Notes: generated by a model from the letters alone, not told the origin. A stretch of DNA of 57,267 bases from Candidatus Berkelbacteria bacterium (GCA_024654065.1 JANLIQ010000056.1:1-57267), one strand, 5' to 3'; counted from the first letter of the stretch, positions 25,917 to 33,762 are shown. Numbers and translations are program-made.

Positions 25917-26752
25917 TATTCCCCATCCTTTAGACTAATTTTGAGCCGTTTGAAAATAATTACCAGGACGAACACCAGGACCAGCAGAGCGAGAATGGCA
26001 AATACCGGGTTTTCGTTGAGAAATTTTGAAATATTGCGACCGATCGTGAGCACGCCAACGGTAAACTCGCTTTCAACGGCGACATTAAGTCGACCATTTA
26101 AGACATTAATGCCCAGATATAGGCCGTACAGGATCATCACGGCGCCACCAAGCAGACTACCAACAGTCGTAACGCCGAGTGGTTTATTGAAGAACGCCCG
26201 AACCTTCATCAGTCCGGAGGTACTCATGAGCATGGCACCAAGTAGCAGCGGCAGGACCATGCCGGCCACATAACTCAAGCCCACAATGAGCGCCATGAAT
26301 GTACTTGGTGAAAGCGTGGTCAGGGCGATAGCCCCTAGCAGAACTGGGGCGCAACAAGCCGTTGCCAGGCCAGAAGTCACTCCCAGCAGAAAGAGCGAGC
26401 CGATCGTCGCTTTGCCCTTAAGTTCACTCGGCCGGATAAACATCGGCAGTTTGAATTGAAAAACCAGTAGCAGACCTAATAGAATCATTACGATCGCCCC
26501 AATGCCGTAAAAATACGGGTGGTAGTCGTTAAAAATGTTGATTAGTTCTCGAAATCCGAGCGCGATTGGCAACATCACCGCGGCAATCCCCAACGAGAAA
26601 ACCAATGTAGCCAACAAGACCCGAACCCGCGTTTGGACAATCTGCGCCAGGTATGTCGGCAGTAATACTGTCAGGCAACACGGCGCAAATAAGGCGATCG
26701 CACCGGAAACAAAGCCAACGACTATACTGGCACTCCAGAAAATAACGTCCAT
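25916..26752 (-). CDS. CcdA/DsbD-like thiol-redox membrane protein
   Basis: 278 residues with about seven helices. Paired cysteines lie in TM1 (FAPCCLTVLLPTYL) and TM4 (ATACCAPVLLG), the arrangement of the CcdA/DsbD transmembrane domain that moves reducing equivalents across the membrane. In a copper operon it may keep extracytoplasmic thiols, or the DUF1573 partner, reduced. The start overlaps the end of the DUF1573 gene. Confidence 0.86.
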   Translation of the reverse strand: MDVIFWSASIVVGFVSGAIALFAPCCLTVLLPTYLAQIVQTRVRVLLATLVFSLGIAAVMLPIALGFRELINIFNDYHPYFYGIGAIVMILLGLLLVFQFKLPMFIRPSELKGKATIGSLFLLGVTSGLATACCAPVLLGAIALTTLSPSTFMALIVGLSYVAGMVLPLLLGAMLMSTSGLMKVRAFFNKPLGVTTVGSLLGGAVMILYGLYLGINVLNGRLNVAVESEFTVGVLTIGRNISKFLNENPVFAILALLVLVFVLVIIFKRLKISLKDGE

Positions 26753-27240
26753 TACTTGACGTTGGCCGATACCGTTAGTCGAATTTCTTTAGAATTATTT
26801 ATCTTGAAGGTGGAATAACGCTCGATCGGACCGTACACTGGCATTAAGGCCGGTTCGTAAGTAACTCCAATCTCGGCTGTTTCACCTGGAGCTAGATCGT
26901 GATTCCAGGCCCTTTCGGCGCTCGACATATGAGCGGGCATATTAAACATCGGTGAGGTTTCGCCGTTGATTTTAACTTCCGTCATCGTGCAGTTACAGCT
27001 AGTTTCAAATCTACTCAAATTCATTTTTTCGCTACTTGTATTTCTAAAAGTGAAATTAGCAGTTTTTTTATCGTCGACTGTCATTTCGCCCAAATTCATC
27101 TTTTCACTCGAAAGTTCGTAGGTACCGATAAGACTGTTTGTACTGACGGTATTTTCCTCCGAACCCTTAGACCCAACAAAGTATATAGCCAATATCGCGA
27201 CTAAGCTAAGTCCAATCACAGATAAAACAAATTTAGACAT
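26752..27240 (-). CDS. DUF1573-type extracytoplasmic protein with CxC motif
   Basis: 162 residues: one N-terminal membrane anchor (FVLSVIGLSLVAILAIYF), then an immunoglobulin-like DUF1573 domain with NFTFRNTSSEKMNLSRFETSC followed by a CNC motif at the strand turn. The Cys pair together with several Met and His residues (MFNMPAHM) could bind copper. Its position between csoR and the thiol-redox transporter supports a periplasmic copper-handling role. Confidence 0.78.
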   Translation of the reverse strand: MSKFVLSVIGLSLVAILAIYFVGSKGSEENTVSTNSLIGTYELSSEKMNLGEMTVDDKKTANFTFRNTSSEKMNLSRFETSCNCTMTEVKINGETSPMFNMPAHMSSAERAWNHDLAPGETAEIGVTYEPALMPVYGPIERYSTFKINNSKEIRLTVSANVK

Positions 27241-27248
27241 TTCCCTCC

Positions 27249-27530
27249 TTAAGACTTATTTGCTAAGCGACTAACTTTAATTATTTCTTCAATCATTTTT
27301 TTCTGTTTGCCCATCGAGCCGGATTCCACTCCCTCGGCAAAACAAGTGTGGAGATGGTCTTGCATTACTTGCTGATGGACAGATTTCAATAATCCAATAA
27401 CAGCAAGGTTCTGTTGCATAATATCTACACAGTATTGGTCTCCCTCCACCATGGAGGTAATTTTCTTCAGTAAACTCTCCGCCTTCTTGAGCCCTATCAA
27501 AATCTTTTGTTTGTCTTTTTCTATACCCAT
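27249..27530 (-). CDS. csoR: CsoR-family copper-sensing repressor
   Basis: 93 residues, all helical. The Cu(I) ligands fit CsoR exactly by spacing: C34, H59 and C63 (25 and 4 residues apart, as in the M. tuberculosis protein C36/H61/C65). It should repress its own operon until Cu(I) binds. GGAGG lies about 10 nt before the ATG. Its probable operator is at 27595-27617. Confidence 0.9.
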   Translation of the reverse strand: MGIEKDKQKILIGLKKAESLLKKITSMVEGDQYCVDIMQQNLAVIGLLKSVHQQVMQDHLHTCFAEGVESGSMGKQKKMIEEIIKVSRLANKS

Positions 27531-27594
27531 AATGAGTAGCCTCCGTCTACGAATTAAGAAGTTGGATTATTATTATTTCTTCAACCAACTACTA

Positions 27595-27630
27595 TACCCC
27601 TACCTTAGGTGTAGGTAGTGGATTTGTCAA
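27595..27630 (-). promoter_or_regulatory. Copper-operon promoter with CsoR-like operator
   Basis: -35 TTGACA (complement of 27625-27630), 17-nt spacer, -10 TAAGGT (27602-27607). A pseudo-palindrome TACCCCTACC-TTA-GGTGTAGGTA (27595-27617) covers the -10 box. The G/C tracts flanked by TA resemble CsoR operators. Confidence 0.65.
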
Positions 27631-27638
27631 GCTTTACG

Positions 27639-27661
27639 AAAAAACCACCCGCAAAGGGTGG
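27639..27661 (-). terminator. ssrA terminator
   Basis: Minus strand CCACCC, loop TTTGC, GGGTGG, then TTTTTT. Confidence 0.85.
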
Positions 27662-27669
27662 AATTCTCG

Positions 27670-28058
27670 TGGTGGAGCTGGCGAGAGTCGAACTCGCGTC
27701 CGAAAACAAACGAACCAAATCTTCTACAAGCTTAGACAGTTTACTTTTCTTAGATGGCTGGAATAGAAACAGACAAAATTTCCAGTCATAGCATCATCTT
27801 AATCTTGTGAATGGGCCGATGAGAACCCAAACGCTACCCTACGATTATGACGCTTCGCTGTTTTAGTAGAGATCAAACAGGGAAACGGTACTGGTGTTTA
27901 GGCCAATACTGGTTGAGCGACGAAGCTACCAAACGCGTTTGCTACAGTAGCTTTGACTTTGCTCATAACGTTTGCACGTATTTTTTTGTACTCTAAGGCA
28001 GGTACTCTCCGCTTGCAAATTTGGTTGTTAAAGTTCCCGTCGAAGCCATTACAGCCCC
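27670..28058 (-). ncRNA. ssrA: tmRNA
   Basis: The 5' end GGGGCTGTAATGGCTTCGACG and 3' end GTTCGACTCTCGCCAGCTCCACCA pair into the alanine-tRNA-like domain; CCA is encoded. The tag frame starts at GCA (27973-27975) and ends TAA (27898-27900). It encodes 25 residues beginning ANVMSKVK and ending FVAQPVLA. That is longer than the common 10-residue tag, but it keeps the Ala start and a hydrophobic LA end for proteolysis. SmpB is encoded at 3368. Confidence 0.95.
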
Positions 28059-28114
28059 ATGCGGATACAGTAGCATTAAACAGATAAGAAGTCAATCAAT
28101 ATGGGTAAAGATTT

Positions 28115-28132
28115 GGCCGCCCGAAGGCGGCC
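28115..28132 (-). terminator. TTCG-tetraloop hairpin after the 28134 gene
   Basis: Minus strand GGCCGCC, loop TTCG, GGCGGCC, 1 nt after the stop codon, then AAATCTTT. A very stable hairpin; the T-run is weak. Confidence 0.6.
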
Positions 28133-28133
28133 G

Positions 28134-28454
28134 TTAACCACGCGACTCACGACGCTCTGCGACTCCTTCGAGTCTTTCGGAAATGAGACTTTCCATTTCA
28201 GCCAGTCTGGTAGCGTCCGTGGCGTAGATAGTCACGAAGAGCTTCTTGGCAATGCCCCTCATTACAATCGTCATCGCTTCAGAGTCGTTGCAGACTAACC
28301 GAATTAAGAACAGGTGATTCCTGCCGATGAACTCATCGTGCCCATCCTCTCGAACAATTCCCTGGAGCAAACTTACGATTTGAAGACGCTCGGCGAAATC
28401 AAGAACTCGGATCAATTCGAAAGTGAAAGAACGAAAAAGAACAGATGTTTCCAC
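28134..28454 (-). CDS. Conserved-looking protein of unknown function
   Basis: About 106 residues. Alternating hydrophobic strands (HLFLIRLVC, AKKLFVTIYA) and a C-terminal charged helix (LAEMESLISERLEGVAERR) suggest a small alpha/beta protein; I recognise no family. The GTG at 28454 is 6 nt after a TAAAAT box with TTACAA 17 nt further up, so it fits the leaderless pattern. A stable TTCG hairpin follows the stop directly. The gene is divergent from the ABC exporter. Confidence 0.55.
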   Translation of the reverse strand: METSVLFRSFTFELIRVLDFAERLQIVSLLQGIVREDGHDEFIGRNHLFLIRLVCNDSEAMTIVMRGIAKKLFVTIYATDATRLAEMESLISERLEGVAERRESRG

Positions 28455-28460
28455 CAAGCG

Positions 28461-28502
28461 ATTTTATCACTCCTTGGCAGAAATTGTAAGAGAGGGTAAC
28501 CT
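28461..28502. promoter_or_regulatory. Overlapping divergent promoters
   Basis: Minus: TTACAA (28484-28489), 17-nt spacer, TAAAAT (28461-28466). Plus: TTGGCA (28474-28479), 17-nt spacer, TAACCT (28497-28502). The two promoters overlap, so polymerases must compete. Confidence 0.55.
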
Positions 28503-28510
28503 GGTTATTG

Positions 28511-29176
28511 ATGCTGAAATTAGTTAACGCTCGCAAACAATTCACCGCCGGAGAAGTTGTAAACGCTTTAGACGGCGTATCGCTCAAAATCGCCAAGGGT
28601 GAGTTCGTCGGAATCATCGGCCCAAGCGGTTGCGGCAAATCGACCCTACTTTATACGCTTGGCTTGCTGGATTCGACCGACGAAGGCGAGTACTTTATCG
28701 ACGGCACTCGCGTTGATAGATTTTCCAGCCGCGAGCGGGCCGGGTTACGAAACAAAAAGTTTGGCTTTGTCTTTCAGTCGTTCAACTTGATTAGCCGAAC
28801 GACATCATTTGATAATGTTCTCCTTCCACTTTTATACGGACAGACACGAGGTGCCACCGCTAAGGTCCAGCACGCCCTAGAGCAAGTTGGTGTTTGGAAC
28901 AAGCGCCGTAACTGGCCCAACCAAATGTCTGGTGGCCAGCAACAGCGGGTCGCCATCGCCCGAGCGCTTGTGACCGAACCGGAAATAATCTTAGCTGACG
29001 AACCAACCGGCAACCTGGACTCTAAGACTGGTGAGGAAATCATGGAACTGTTCCGAGATATTCACTCCAAAGGTACGACGGTAGTAATGGTCACCCACAA
29101 CCCCGACTTACTAAAATACGCCACTCGCATTATCGAGATGCGTGATGGCAAAATAGTTAGCGACAAAAAATTATGA
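28511..29176 (+). CDS. MacB/LolD-type ABC ATPase
   Basis: 221 residues. Walker A GPSGCGKST, signature MSGGQQQRVAIARAL, Walker B IILADEPTGNLD, H-loop VMVTHNP. The sequence follows the LolD/MacB/FtsE branch that powers mechanotransmission rather than bulk transport. Its TGA overlaps the permease ATG (ATGA). The ATG follows a TAACCT box by 8 nt and there is no Shine-Dalgarno site; TTG at 28508 is an alternative start. Confidence 0.93.
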   Translation: MLKLVNARKQFTAGEVVNALDGVSLKIAKGEFVGIIGPSGCGKSTLLYTLGLLDSTDEGEYFIDGTRVDRFSSRERAGLRNKKFGFVFQSFNLISRTTSFDNVLLPLLYGQTRGATAKVQHALEQVGVWNKRRNWPNQMSGGQQQRVAIARALVTEPEIILADEPTGNLDSKTGEEIMELFRDIHSKGTTVVMVTHNPDLLKYATRIIEMRDGKIVSDKKL

Positions 29177-30372
29177 ACATTATTGAAAACTTTAAAACCG
29201 CCCTTAAATCTCTTTGGAATAACCGCCTACGAAGTTTCCTAACTCTGCTTGGCATTGTTATCGGAGTTTACGCTGTCGTCACACTGCTCGCCGCCGCCCA
29301 AGGGGTTCAGAACCAAATTGGCGGATTTGTGGAGGATTTTGGCCCGCGCACGATTCTAATAATGCCGGGGGAAACCGATTCTTCTGGTACGCCAAACTTT
29401 GCCGCTCAAGCGGCGCCGTCAACTCTTCTTGTTGATGACATAGAATATCTCAAGACTCACGCCGATCTTATCGAGCAAACGGTCGACTACGCCGTATTTA
29501 TCGGCGGCCTGGCCACCCACGGCGATAAAAAGCTATCCGGCATGCCAGTCGGCATTACCCCAGGCGCGGTAGAGTTGTTTAGTATCAAGGTCGTGAACGG
29601 CCGCGACTTTACGCAGTCAGATCTTGATCAGAAGAAGCGCTTTATCGTTATTAGCGAGGCCGCGGCCGAGAAGCTGGCAGTAAAAGTCGGTGAGACGATG
29701 AGTATCGGTATCGAGAAGTTCGAGGTCATTGGCTTGTTTAAAATTGAACAGTCATTAAATATCAGCTCCTCTCAGGGCGAGATGTTTTTCATTCCAGCTC
29801 CCGTCGCAAACGAGATCAACAAGTCACCGCAAGTCAATCGTATTGTTGCTCACGCCAAAACGGTTGAAGATGTCGACAGGGCTATAACCCAAGTAAAAGA
29901 AGCTCTGACCACCAAGCATGGCACCGTCGATTTTTCTGTTATGAAACCAACCGATATTCTCAAAACCGTCGACAGTATTATTAACATTCTTAAATATATG
30001 GTGATTGGTATCACTTCAATCTCGCTACTCGTCGGTGGTATCGGAATTATGAATATCATGCTGGTGACGGTAGCGGAGCGAACTCGTGAAATCGGCATTC
30101 GTAAGGCGGTTGGCGCTACCGAAAGCGCAATACTTATTCAATTCTTAATCGAGTCGATTCTACTAACCGTCATCGGTGCTTTGATTGGTATCGCCATGGC
30201 GACGGTAACGTCTTATCTTGCAGCGAAGTTCTCACCGCTCGAACCGGCGATTACTAGCAGTACCATTATGATCGCCGTTGGTATGGGGGTGGTTGCTGGA
30301 GTTATCTTCGGCTTACTGCCGGCCCTTCGCGCCGCCCGCAAAAACCCGGTTCAGGCGTTGAAATACGAGTAG
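29173..30372 (+). CDS. MacB-type ABC permease
   Basis: 399 residues. TM1 (FLTLLGIVIGVYAVVTLLAAA) is followed by a large extracytoplasmic MacB periplasmic-core domain of about 220 residues and three C-terminal helices with the FtsX/MacB signature (ISLLVGGIGIMNIMLVTVAERTREIGIRKAVGA). With the ATPase it should form an exporter of peptides, toxins or lipoproteins. No periplasmic adaptor gene is adjacent. Confidence 0.93.
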   Translation: MNIIENFKTALKSLWNNRLRSFLTLLGIVIGVYAVVTLLAAAQGVQNQIGGFVEDFGPRTILIMPGETDSSGTPNFAAQAAPSTLLVDDIEYLKTHADLIEQTVDYAVFIGGLATHGDKKLSGMPVGITPGAVELFSIKVVNGRDFTQSDLDQKKRFIVISEAAAEKLAVKVGETMSIGIEKFEVIGLFKIEQSLNISSSQGEMFFIPAPVANEINKSPQVNRIVAHAKTVEDVDRAITQVKEALTTKHGTVDFSVMKPTDILKTVDSIINILKYMVIGITSISLLVGGIGIMNIMLVTVAERTREIGIRKAVGATESAILIQFLIESILLTVIGALIGIAMATVTSYLAAKFSPLEPAITSSTIMIAVGMGVVAGVIFGLLPALRAARKNPVQALKYE

Positions 30373-30415
30373 ATTTATACATTGTTGTTAGAAAGTAAAA
30401 TGTTAGAGTAAAAAT

Positions 30416-30691
30416 ATGCTAACTAAAAGTGATCTACAAAATATCGAGGCGCTCTTCGACAAAAAATTCGATGAGAAATTTGATCAGAGATTCAAGCCGC
30501 TGAAGGTTGAATTATCCGATCTAATCGACCATAAACTCGAGCCGCTGAAAAAGGATATTAAAAAGATCAAAACCGACGTCGCCCAAACCAGGAAAGATAT
30601 CAATATGGTTATTGGAGTTTTCGACAACGACAATACGAAACTACGCCAGCGAGTCGAAATTATTGAAGATAGGGTAGGGATTAGACATTAG
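30416..30691 (+). CDS. Short coiled-coil protein
   Basis: 91 residues, almost entirely charged heptads (FDKKFDEKFDQRFKPLK, LEPLKKDIKKIKTDVAQ). No domain beyond the coiled coil is visible. Similar short coiled coils are common in CPR genomes, with unknown roles. A TAGAGT box ends 6 nt before the ATG with no Shine-Dalgarno site. Confidence 0.65.
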   Translation: MLTKSDLQNIEALFDKKFDEKFDQRFKPLKVELSDLIDHKLEPLKKDIKKIKTDVAQTRKDINMVIGVFDNDNTKLRQRVEIIEDRVGIRH

Positions 30692-30715
30692 TCCCAGCAT
30701 CAGTAAGATTTGGGG

Positions 30716-30745
30716 TTGATTTAATGTAAAGTTTCCTTTACATTA
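30716..30745 (+). promoter_or_regulatory. Promoter with a perfect 10-bp-arm palindromic operator
   Basis: -35 TTGATT (30716-30721), 17-nt spacer, -10 TACATT (30739-30744). A perfect inverted repeat, TAATGTAAAG-TTTC-CTTTACATTA (30722-30745), fills the spacer and covers the -10. The downstream gene encodes an XRE DNA-binding domain, so autorepression is likely. Confidence 0.78.
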
Positions 30746-30752
30746 TGTGTAA

Positions 30753-31358
30753 ATGTCAGCGGAATTACGGTTACTTTTACGAGATTTGCGCCAAGCCCAA
30801 GAGTTAAGTCAAGATGAGCTAGCTCATCAATTAGGTATATCTCGTCAATCCATTATCTCACTTGAACAGGGCGCATACTTGCCAAGTTTTCCGTTACTTA
30901 TAAATATGATCCAGTTTTTTAACTGCGACTTAGAGGAGCTTGTCGAAGGCCTCAGCCAGAATGTGGCCCAATTGCCCTCAGTTGCCGAGCTGGCTATTCA
31001 GTCAATTGAACAGCCTGCCACCCGCCCAGCGGCCGGTGCGATAAATGTCTACGAAACTGCCATTGAGTACGAAGTGCAAGTTCAAGCGCCCGGGTTCAAG
31101 GAAAATGAGATCCACCTGGAATTTTCAGGTGATACGCTGACGATTACCGCCCAAACTTCTATTGACCAACGGGAGGCCGCCGAAAAACTAATCCGCCGCG
31201 AGTGGGAGTGCGACTCCTTCACCCGTCAAGTGCGCTTTGCTCACCCTATCGATGTTGATCAAGTCGAGGCCAAGCTCGCTGATGGAATGTTAACCATCCA
31301 CACCCCAAAGGTAGAACCGGTCAAACCTAAGATTAAAAAGATCGAAGTGAAGAAATAG
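30753..31358 (+). CDS. XRE helix-turn-helix fused to Hsp20 alpha-crystallin domain
   Basis: 201 residues. Residues about 4-62 are a Cro/C1-type helix-turn-helix (LRQAQELSQDELAHQLGISR, then QSIISLEQGAYLPS). A linker of about 25 residues leads to an alpha-crystallin domain (about 90-185): YEVQVQAPGFKENEIHLEFS, then WECDSFTRQVRF, then LADGMLTIHTPK, and a C-terminal KIEVKK tail. A repressor joined to a small heat-shock protein could sense unfolded protein directly and release its own promoter. The ATG is 8 nt after the -10 box. Confidence 0.9.
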   Translation: MSAELRLLLRDLRQAQELSQDELAHQLGISRQSIISLEQGAYLPSFPLLINMIQFFNCDLEELVEGLSQNVAQLPSVAELAIQSIEQPATRPAAGAINVYETAIEYEVQVQAPGFKENEIHLEFSGDTLTITAQTSIDQREAAEKLIRREWECDSFTRQVRFAHPIDVDQVEAKLADGMLTIHTPKVEPVKPKIKKIEVKK

Positions 31359-31408
31359 CTTCTACTAAGTTCGGCAAGAGAATCGAGGTCTGAACGACCT
31401 CTTTTCTT

Positions 31409-32017
31409 CTACTTAACTTCTATCGAATTAATCGTATCCCCAACGGCAATCTTTTTAACAACATCGTTGCCGGAAGTTACGCGACCGAAGATTGTGTAAT
31501 TCTTAGGGAGGGTTTCGTTATCTTTAAGCATTATGAAGAACTGCGAGCCGTTGGTGTTGGGACCAGAATTGGCCATCGCCAGAACGCCCTCTAAATACCC
31601 CGTCTTGTAACTGGCCGTATTAGGATTTAGCTCGTCTTCAAACTTAGCGCCAAAAATTGAAGCGCCACCAGTACCGTTGCCGCTCGGATCACCACCTTGG
31701 ATGACAAAGCCCGGCTCAACACGGTGAAAAGTAAGATTGTCGTAGTAGCCGTTTTTAGCCAGAGTCGCGAAGTTCATAACTGTCTTTGGCGCATCGTTAG
31801 GATAGAGCTCGAGGGTAATATCGCCTTTGTCAGTTTTGATTACGGCTGAAGTAGCGCTCACTTTTTCAAATGTTGTTGGATCTGCTGTCATGGTTGTTGT
31901 CTCCTTTGTAGGGCTAGTTGTATTTGTTACGGTGTCTGTTGATTTATTTTGCGGAACGAGAGAAAAAATACCGATGATAATGGCCACGAAAACTGCAAGA
32001 TATATAATATTTTTCAT
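31409..32017 (-). CDS. Membrane-anchored cyclophilin-type peptidyl-prolyl isomerase
   Basis: 202 residues. One N-terminal anchor (IIYLAVFVAIIIGIFSLV), a Thr-rich linker, then a compact cyclophilin domain: TLELYPNDAPKTVMNFATLA, FHRVEPGFVIQGGDPSGNGTGG, then GVLAMANSGPNTNGSQFFIML. It helps fold exported proteins. The ATG at 32017 lies only 2 nt after the 3' end of tRNA-Val on the same strand, so no ribosome binding site is possible. A longer reading of the frame would run into the tRNA gene and is rejected. Confidence 0.92.
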   Translation of the reverse strand: MKNIIYLAVFVAIIIGIFSLVPQNKSTDTVTNTTSPTKETTTMTADPTTFEKVSATSAVIKTDKGDITLELYPNDAPKTVMNFATLAKNGYYDNLTFHRVEPGFVIQGGDPSGNGTGGASIFGAKFEDELNPNTASYKTGYLEGVLAMANSGPNTNGSQFFIMLKDNETLPKNYTIFGRVTSGNDVVKKIAVGDTINSIEVK

Positions 32018-32019
32018 TG

Positions 32020-32091
32020 TGGGCGACGAAGGAATCGAACCTTCAACCCCGGCTACGTCAAAGCCGTGCTCTACCATTGAGCTAGCCGCCC
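32020..32091 (-). tRNA. tRNA-Val(GAC)
   Basis: Acceptor GGGCGGC with GTCGCCC and discriminator A. The anticodon stem CGGCT/AGCCG encloses TTGACGT, giving GAC. CCA is not encoded. The cyclophilin ATG follows after 2 nt. Confidence 0.95.
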
Positions 32092-32111
32092 GATAACACC
32101 TGTCATTTTAG

Positions 32112-32978
32112 CTAATCTTTGCTCCGTTGGGAAGGCACGAGCTGACGCTTCGCAATAGCAATTTCTTCGTTAATCCGCTTCAAAAGATCCGTTTTTTCCT
32201 TAACCCGAATGCGCGGTAATTCATACAAGCTACTCTTTTCTGTCGCAACTCCCAGATTAGTAGTGACGGCCGCTTTAATGCCAAGACCGGAAACGATATC
32301 AAGCGTAACGGGATTGTACTTCCCTGATGGGTAGGAAAAGACCGGGTCATATGACCTCACGCTAGTACTAATTTCGTCAATTGCCTTTTCGTACTGGGCG
32401 TTAGCCAAATTTAAATGAATCGCCGTATGGCCACCAATTTCCATACCCGCTAATCTTAGTTGCTGAACCTGGGGCGTCGTCATGTACCCAGTTCTTCCAA
32501 GAAAGCCAGAAACGATAAAAAATGTTGCGGTGGTCTGGTATTTTTCCAAAATCGGCAGAGCATTCGTGTAATGGTCGTCATAACCATCATCGAAAGTAAT
32601 AATTAGCGACTTAGGCTTGTACTTACCTTTGGCGAAATCTTCAAGCGAGATTGTTTCGTACCCGGCATCTTTGAGAACGGATAGCTGTTTATCCAAAGTC
32701 TTTGGTGAGACTGATAACTGAATTCCTAGCGGATCATCTGTCCGATCCTGGTAATCTCGAATGTAGTGGTACATCAAAATTGGTACATAGACTGACGGCG
32801 GGGTTGAAGGAACCGTTGAGTCGTTCTGTGAGAAAGGCTCTGAAACTGCCTCGCTCTTTTTCTGATCGAGTAATGGTTTGGCAGAAGAAGCCTGGATCCC
32901 ATGAAAGAGTGCCAACCAAACTAGTCCACCACCGATCAGCATTAGACCAGCAACCAGATATAGAAACGTGCCCTTCAT
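32112..32978 (-). CDS. Membrane-anchored polysaccharide deacetylase (CE4)
   Basis: About 288 residues from the ATG at 32978. One anchor helix (GTFLYLVAGLMLIGGGLVWLAL), a linker, then a NodB-type domain: TFDDGYDDHYTNALP (catalytic Asp and metal Asp), GGHTAIHLNL (HxxxH-type metal His pair), then FSYPSGKYN. It probably removes acetyl groups from peptidoglycan or a surface glycan. The start at 33077 would run through tRNA-Glu on the other strand; the ATG at 32978 is 6 nt after TATGAT (32985-32990), so I prefer it. Confidence 0.88.
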   Translation of the reverse strand: MKGTFLYLVAGLMLIGGGLVWLALFHGIQASSAKPLLDQKKSEAVSEPFSQNDSTVPSTPPSVYVPILMYHYIRDYQDRTDDPLGIQLSVSPKTLDKQLSVLKDAGYETISLEDFAKGKYKPKSLIITFDDGYDDHYTNALPILEKYQTTATFFIVSGFLGRTGYMTTPQVQQLRLAGMEIGGHTAIHLNLANAQYEKAIDEISTSVRSYDPVFSYPSGKYNPVTLDIVSGLGIKAAVTTNLGVATEKSSLYELPRIRVKEKTDLLKRINEEIAIAKRQLVPSQRSKD

Positions 32979-33038
32979 CTCTCTATCATACCCCGAATCG
33001 TTGTTTCTCGGCATTTTTAAAGGTAAAATAGGCGTATT

Positions 33039-33112
33039 GGTCCCATCGTCTAGTGGCCTAGGACGTCGCCTTTTCATGGCGAAGATCGCGGGTTCGACTC
33101 CCGCTGGGACCG
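33039..33112 (+). tRNA. tRNA-Glu(TTC)
   Basis: Acceptor GGTCCCA/TGGGACC, anticodon stem TCGCC/GGCGA around TTTTCAT, giving TTC. T-arm GCGGGTTCGACTCCCGC. CCA is not encoded. Confidence 0.95.
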
Positions 33113-33420
33113 CTGAAAGAGATCACACTCTATCTGTTACCAGTAGATTGCGGTTCTAAAAATCACACACCTAACGGGAATGTTAGTACCTCTATTCGTA
33201 AGGAAGTTCTATTCCCAGACGTGTTCAAAGTGCAGTAAACTAACAGCATAAGATTTCCCGTGCCTACAAAAAAGAGCTTATCGAATTCAGTAAGACCTAC
33301 AGAGACAAATACTCCCTTGAGCTTGTCGACAAAGATGTGCTAGAAACGGCCAGCTACATAATGGAGCCCCTCTTGCTAACAAGCCCTAAGCTTTACAAGT
33401 CGTACAAAAAGCTGAACTAA
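33113..33420 (+). pseudogene. Gene remnant next to tRNA-Glu
   Basis: Two coding-like pieces lie in different frames: 33113-33238 (ends FPDVFKVQ, stop TAA) and 33244-33420 (ISRAYKKELIEFSKTYRDKY ... LYKSYKKLN, stop TAA). Neither has a start codon with a ribosome binding site. The second reads like the helical C-terminus of a real protein. I do not recognise the family. A decayed element inserted at the 3' end of the tRNA is possible. Confidence 0.45.
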
Positions 33421-33425
33421 CCTGG

Positions 33426-33454
33426 TTGACAACCTGTCTCCAATCTGCTATTGT
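33426..33454 (+). promoter_or_regulatory. Promoter of the TAG-split gene
   Basis: -35 TTGACA (33426-33431), 17-nt spacer, -10 TATTGT (33449-33454). A perfect 12-bp palindrome CTCTCGCGAGAG follows in the leader. Confidence 0.65.
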
Positions 33455-33498
33455 TCTGCTTAAACTCTCGCGAGAGAGGGCGTTCTTAGGAGACGATG

Positions 33499-33762
33499 AT
33501 GCCAGAAGAATACTCAGACGTAAACGAAACCGCAGCTTTTGGTTTCTTGGTCAATGCGAGTGACCGGCTAAAAGGGGCGGACGGTGACACGGGAGCGATA
33601 TTCCCCATGAGCGACGCGGAAGATTTGAGTCGTGGGGCTCGTTTCATTCCCGAAGCCGTGACTGATGCACGACGCAGTGGCCAGAAGGTCAACTTCGTTT
33701 ATGATCGCAGTGCATGCTGCTGGTATTGGGAGATGCCCGATGGTTCTCGCCTTTATCACTAG
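33499..33762 (+). CDS. Small unknown protein, first part of a TAG-interrupted frame
   Basis: About 87 residues after the second of two ATGs, 6 nt from AGGAG. The sequence includes YDRSACCWYWEMPDGSRLYH at the end; no family is recognised. Codons are GC-rich. The stop is TAG, and the same frame stays open for a further 48 codons that look coding, so this may be the N-terminal part of a 136-residue protein. Confidence 0.6.
   Translation: MPEEYSDVNETAAFGFLVNASDRLKGADGDTGAIFPMSDAEDLSRGARFIPEAVTDARRSGQKVNFVYDRSACCWYWEMPDGSRLYH

Noticed and set aside
32018..32077. Longer N-terminus of the cyclophilin
   Set aside because: It would be translated from the tRNA-Val gene; the membrane-anchor start at 32017 is a complete signal-anchor.
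32979..33077. Longer N-terminus of the polysaccharide deacetylase
   Set aside because: It reads through the antisense of tRNA-Glu, and a TATGAT box lies inside it, 6 nt before the next ATG.
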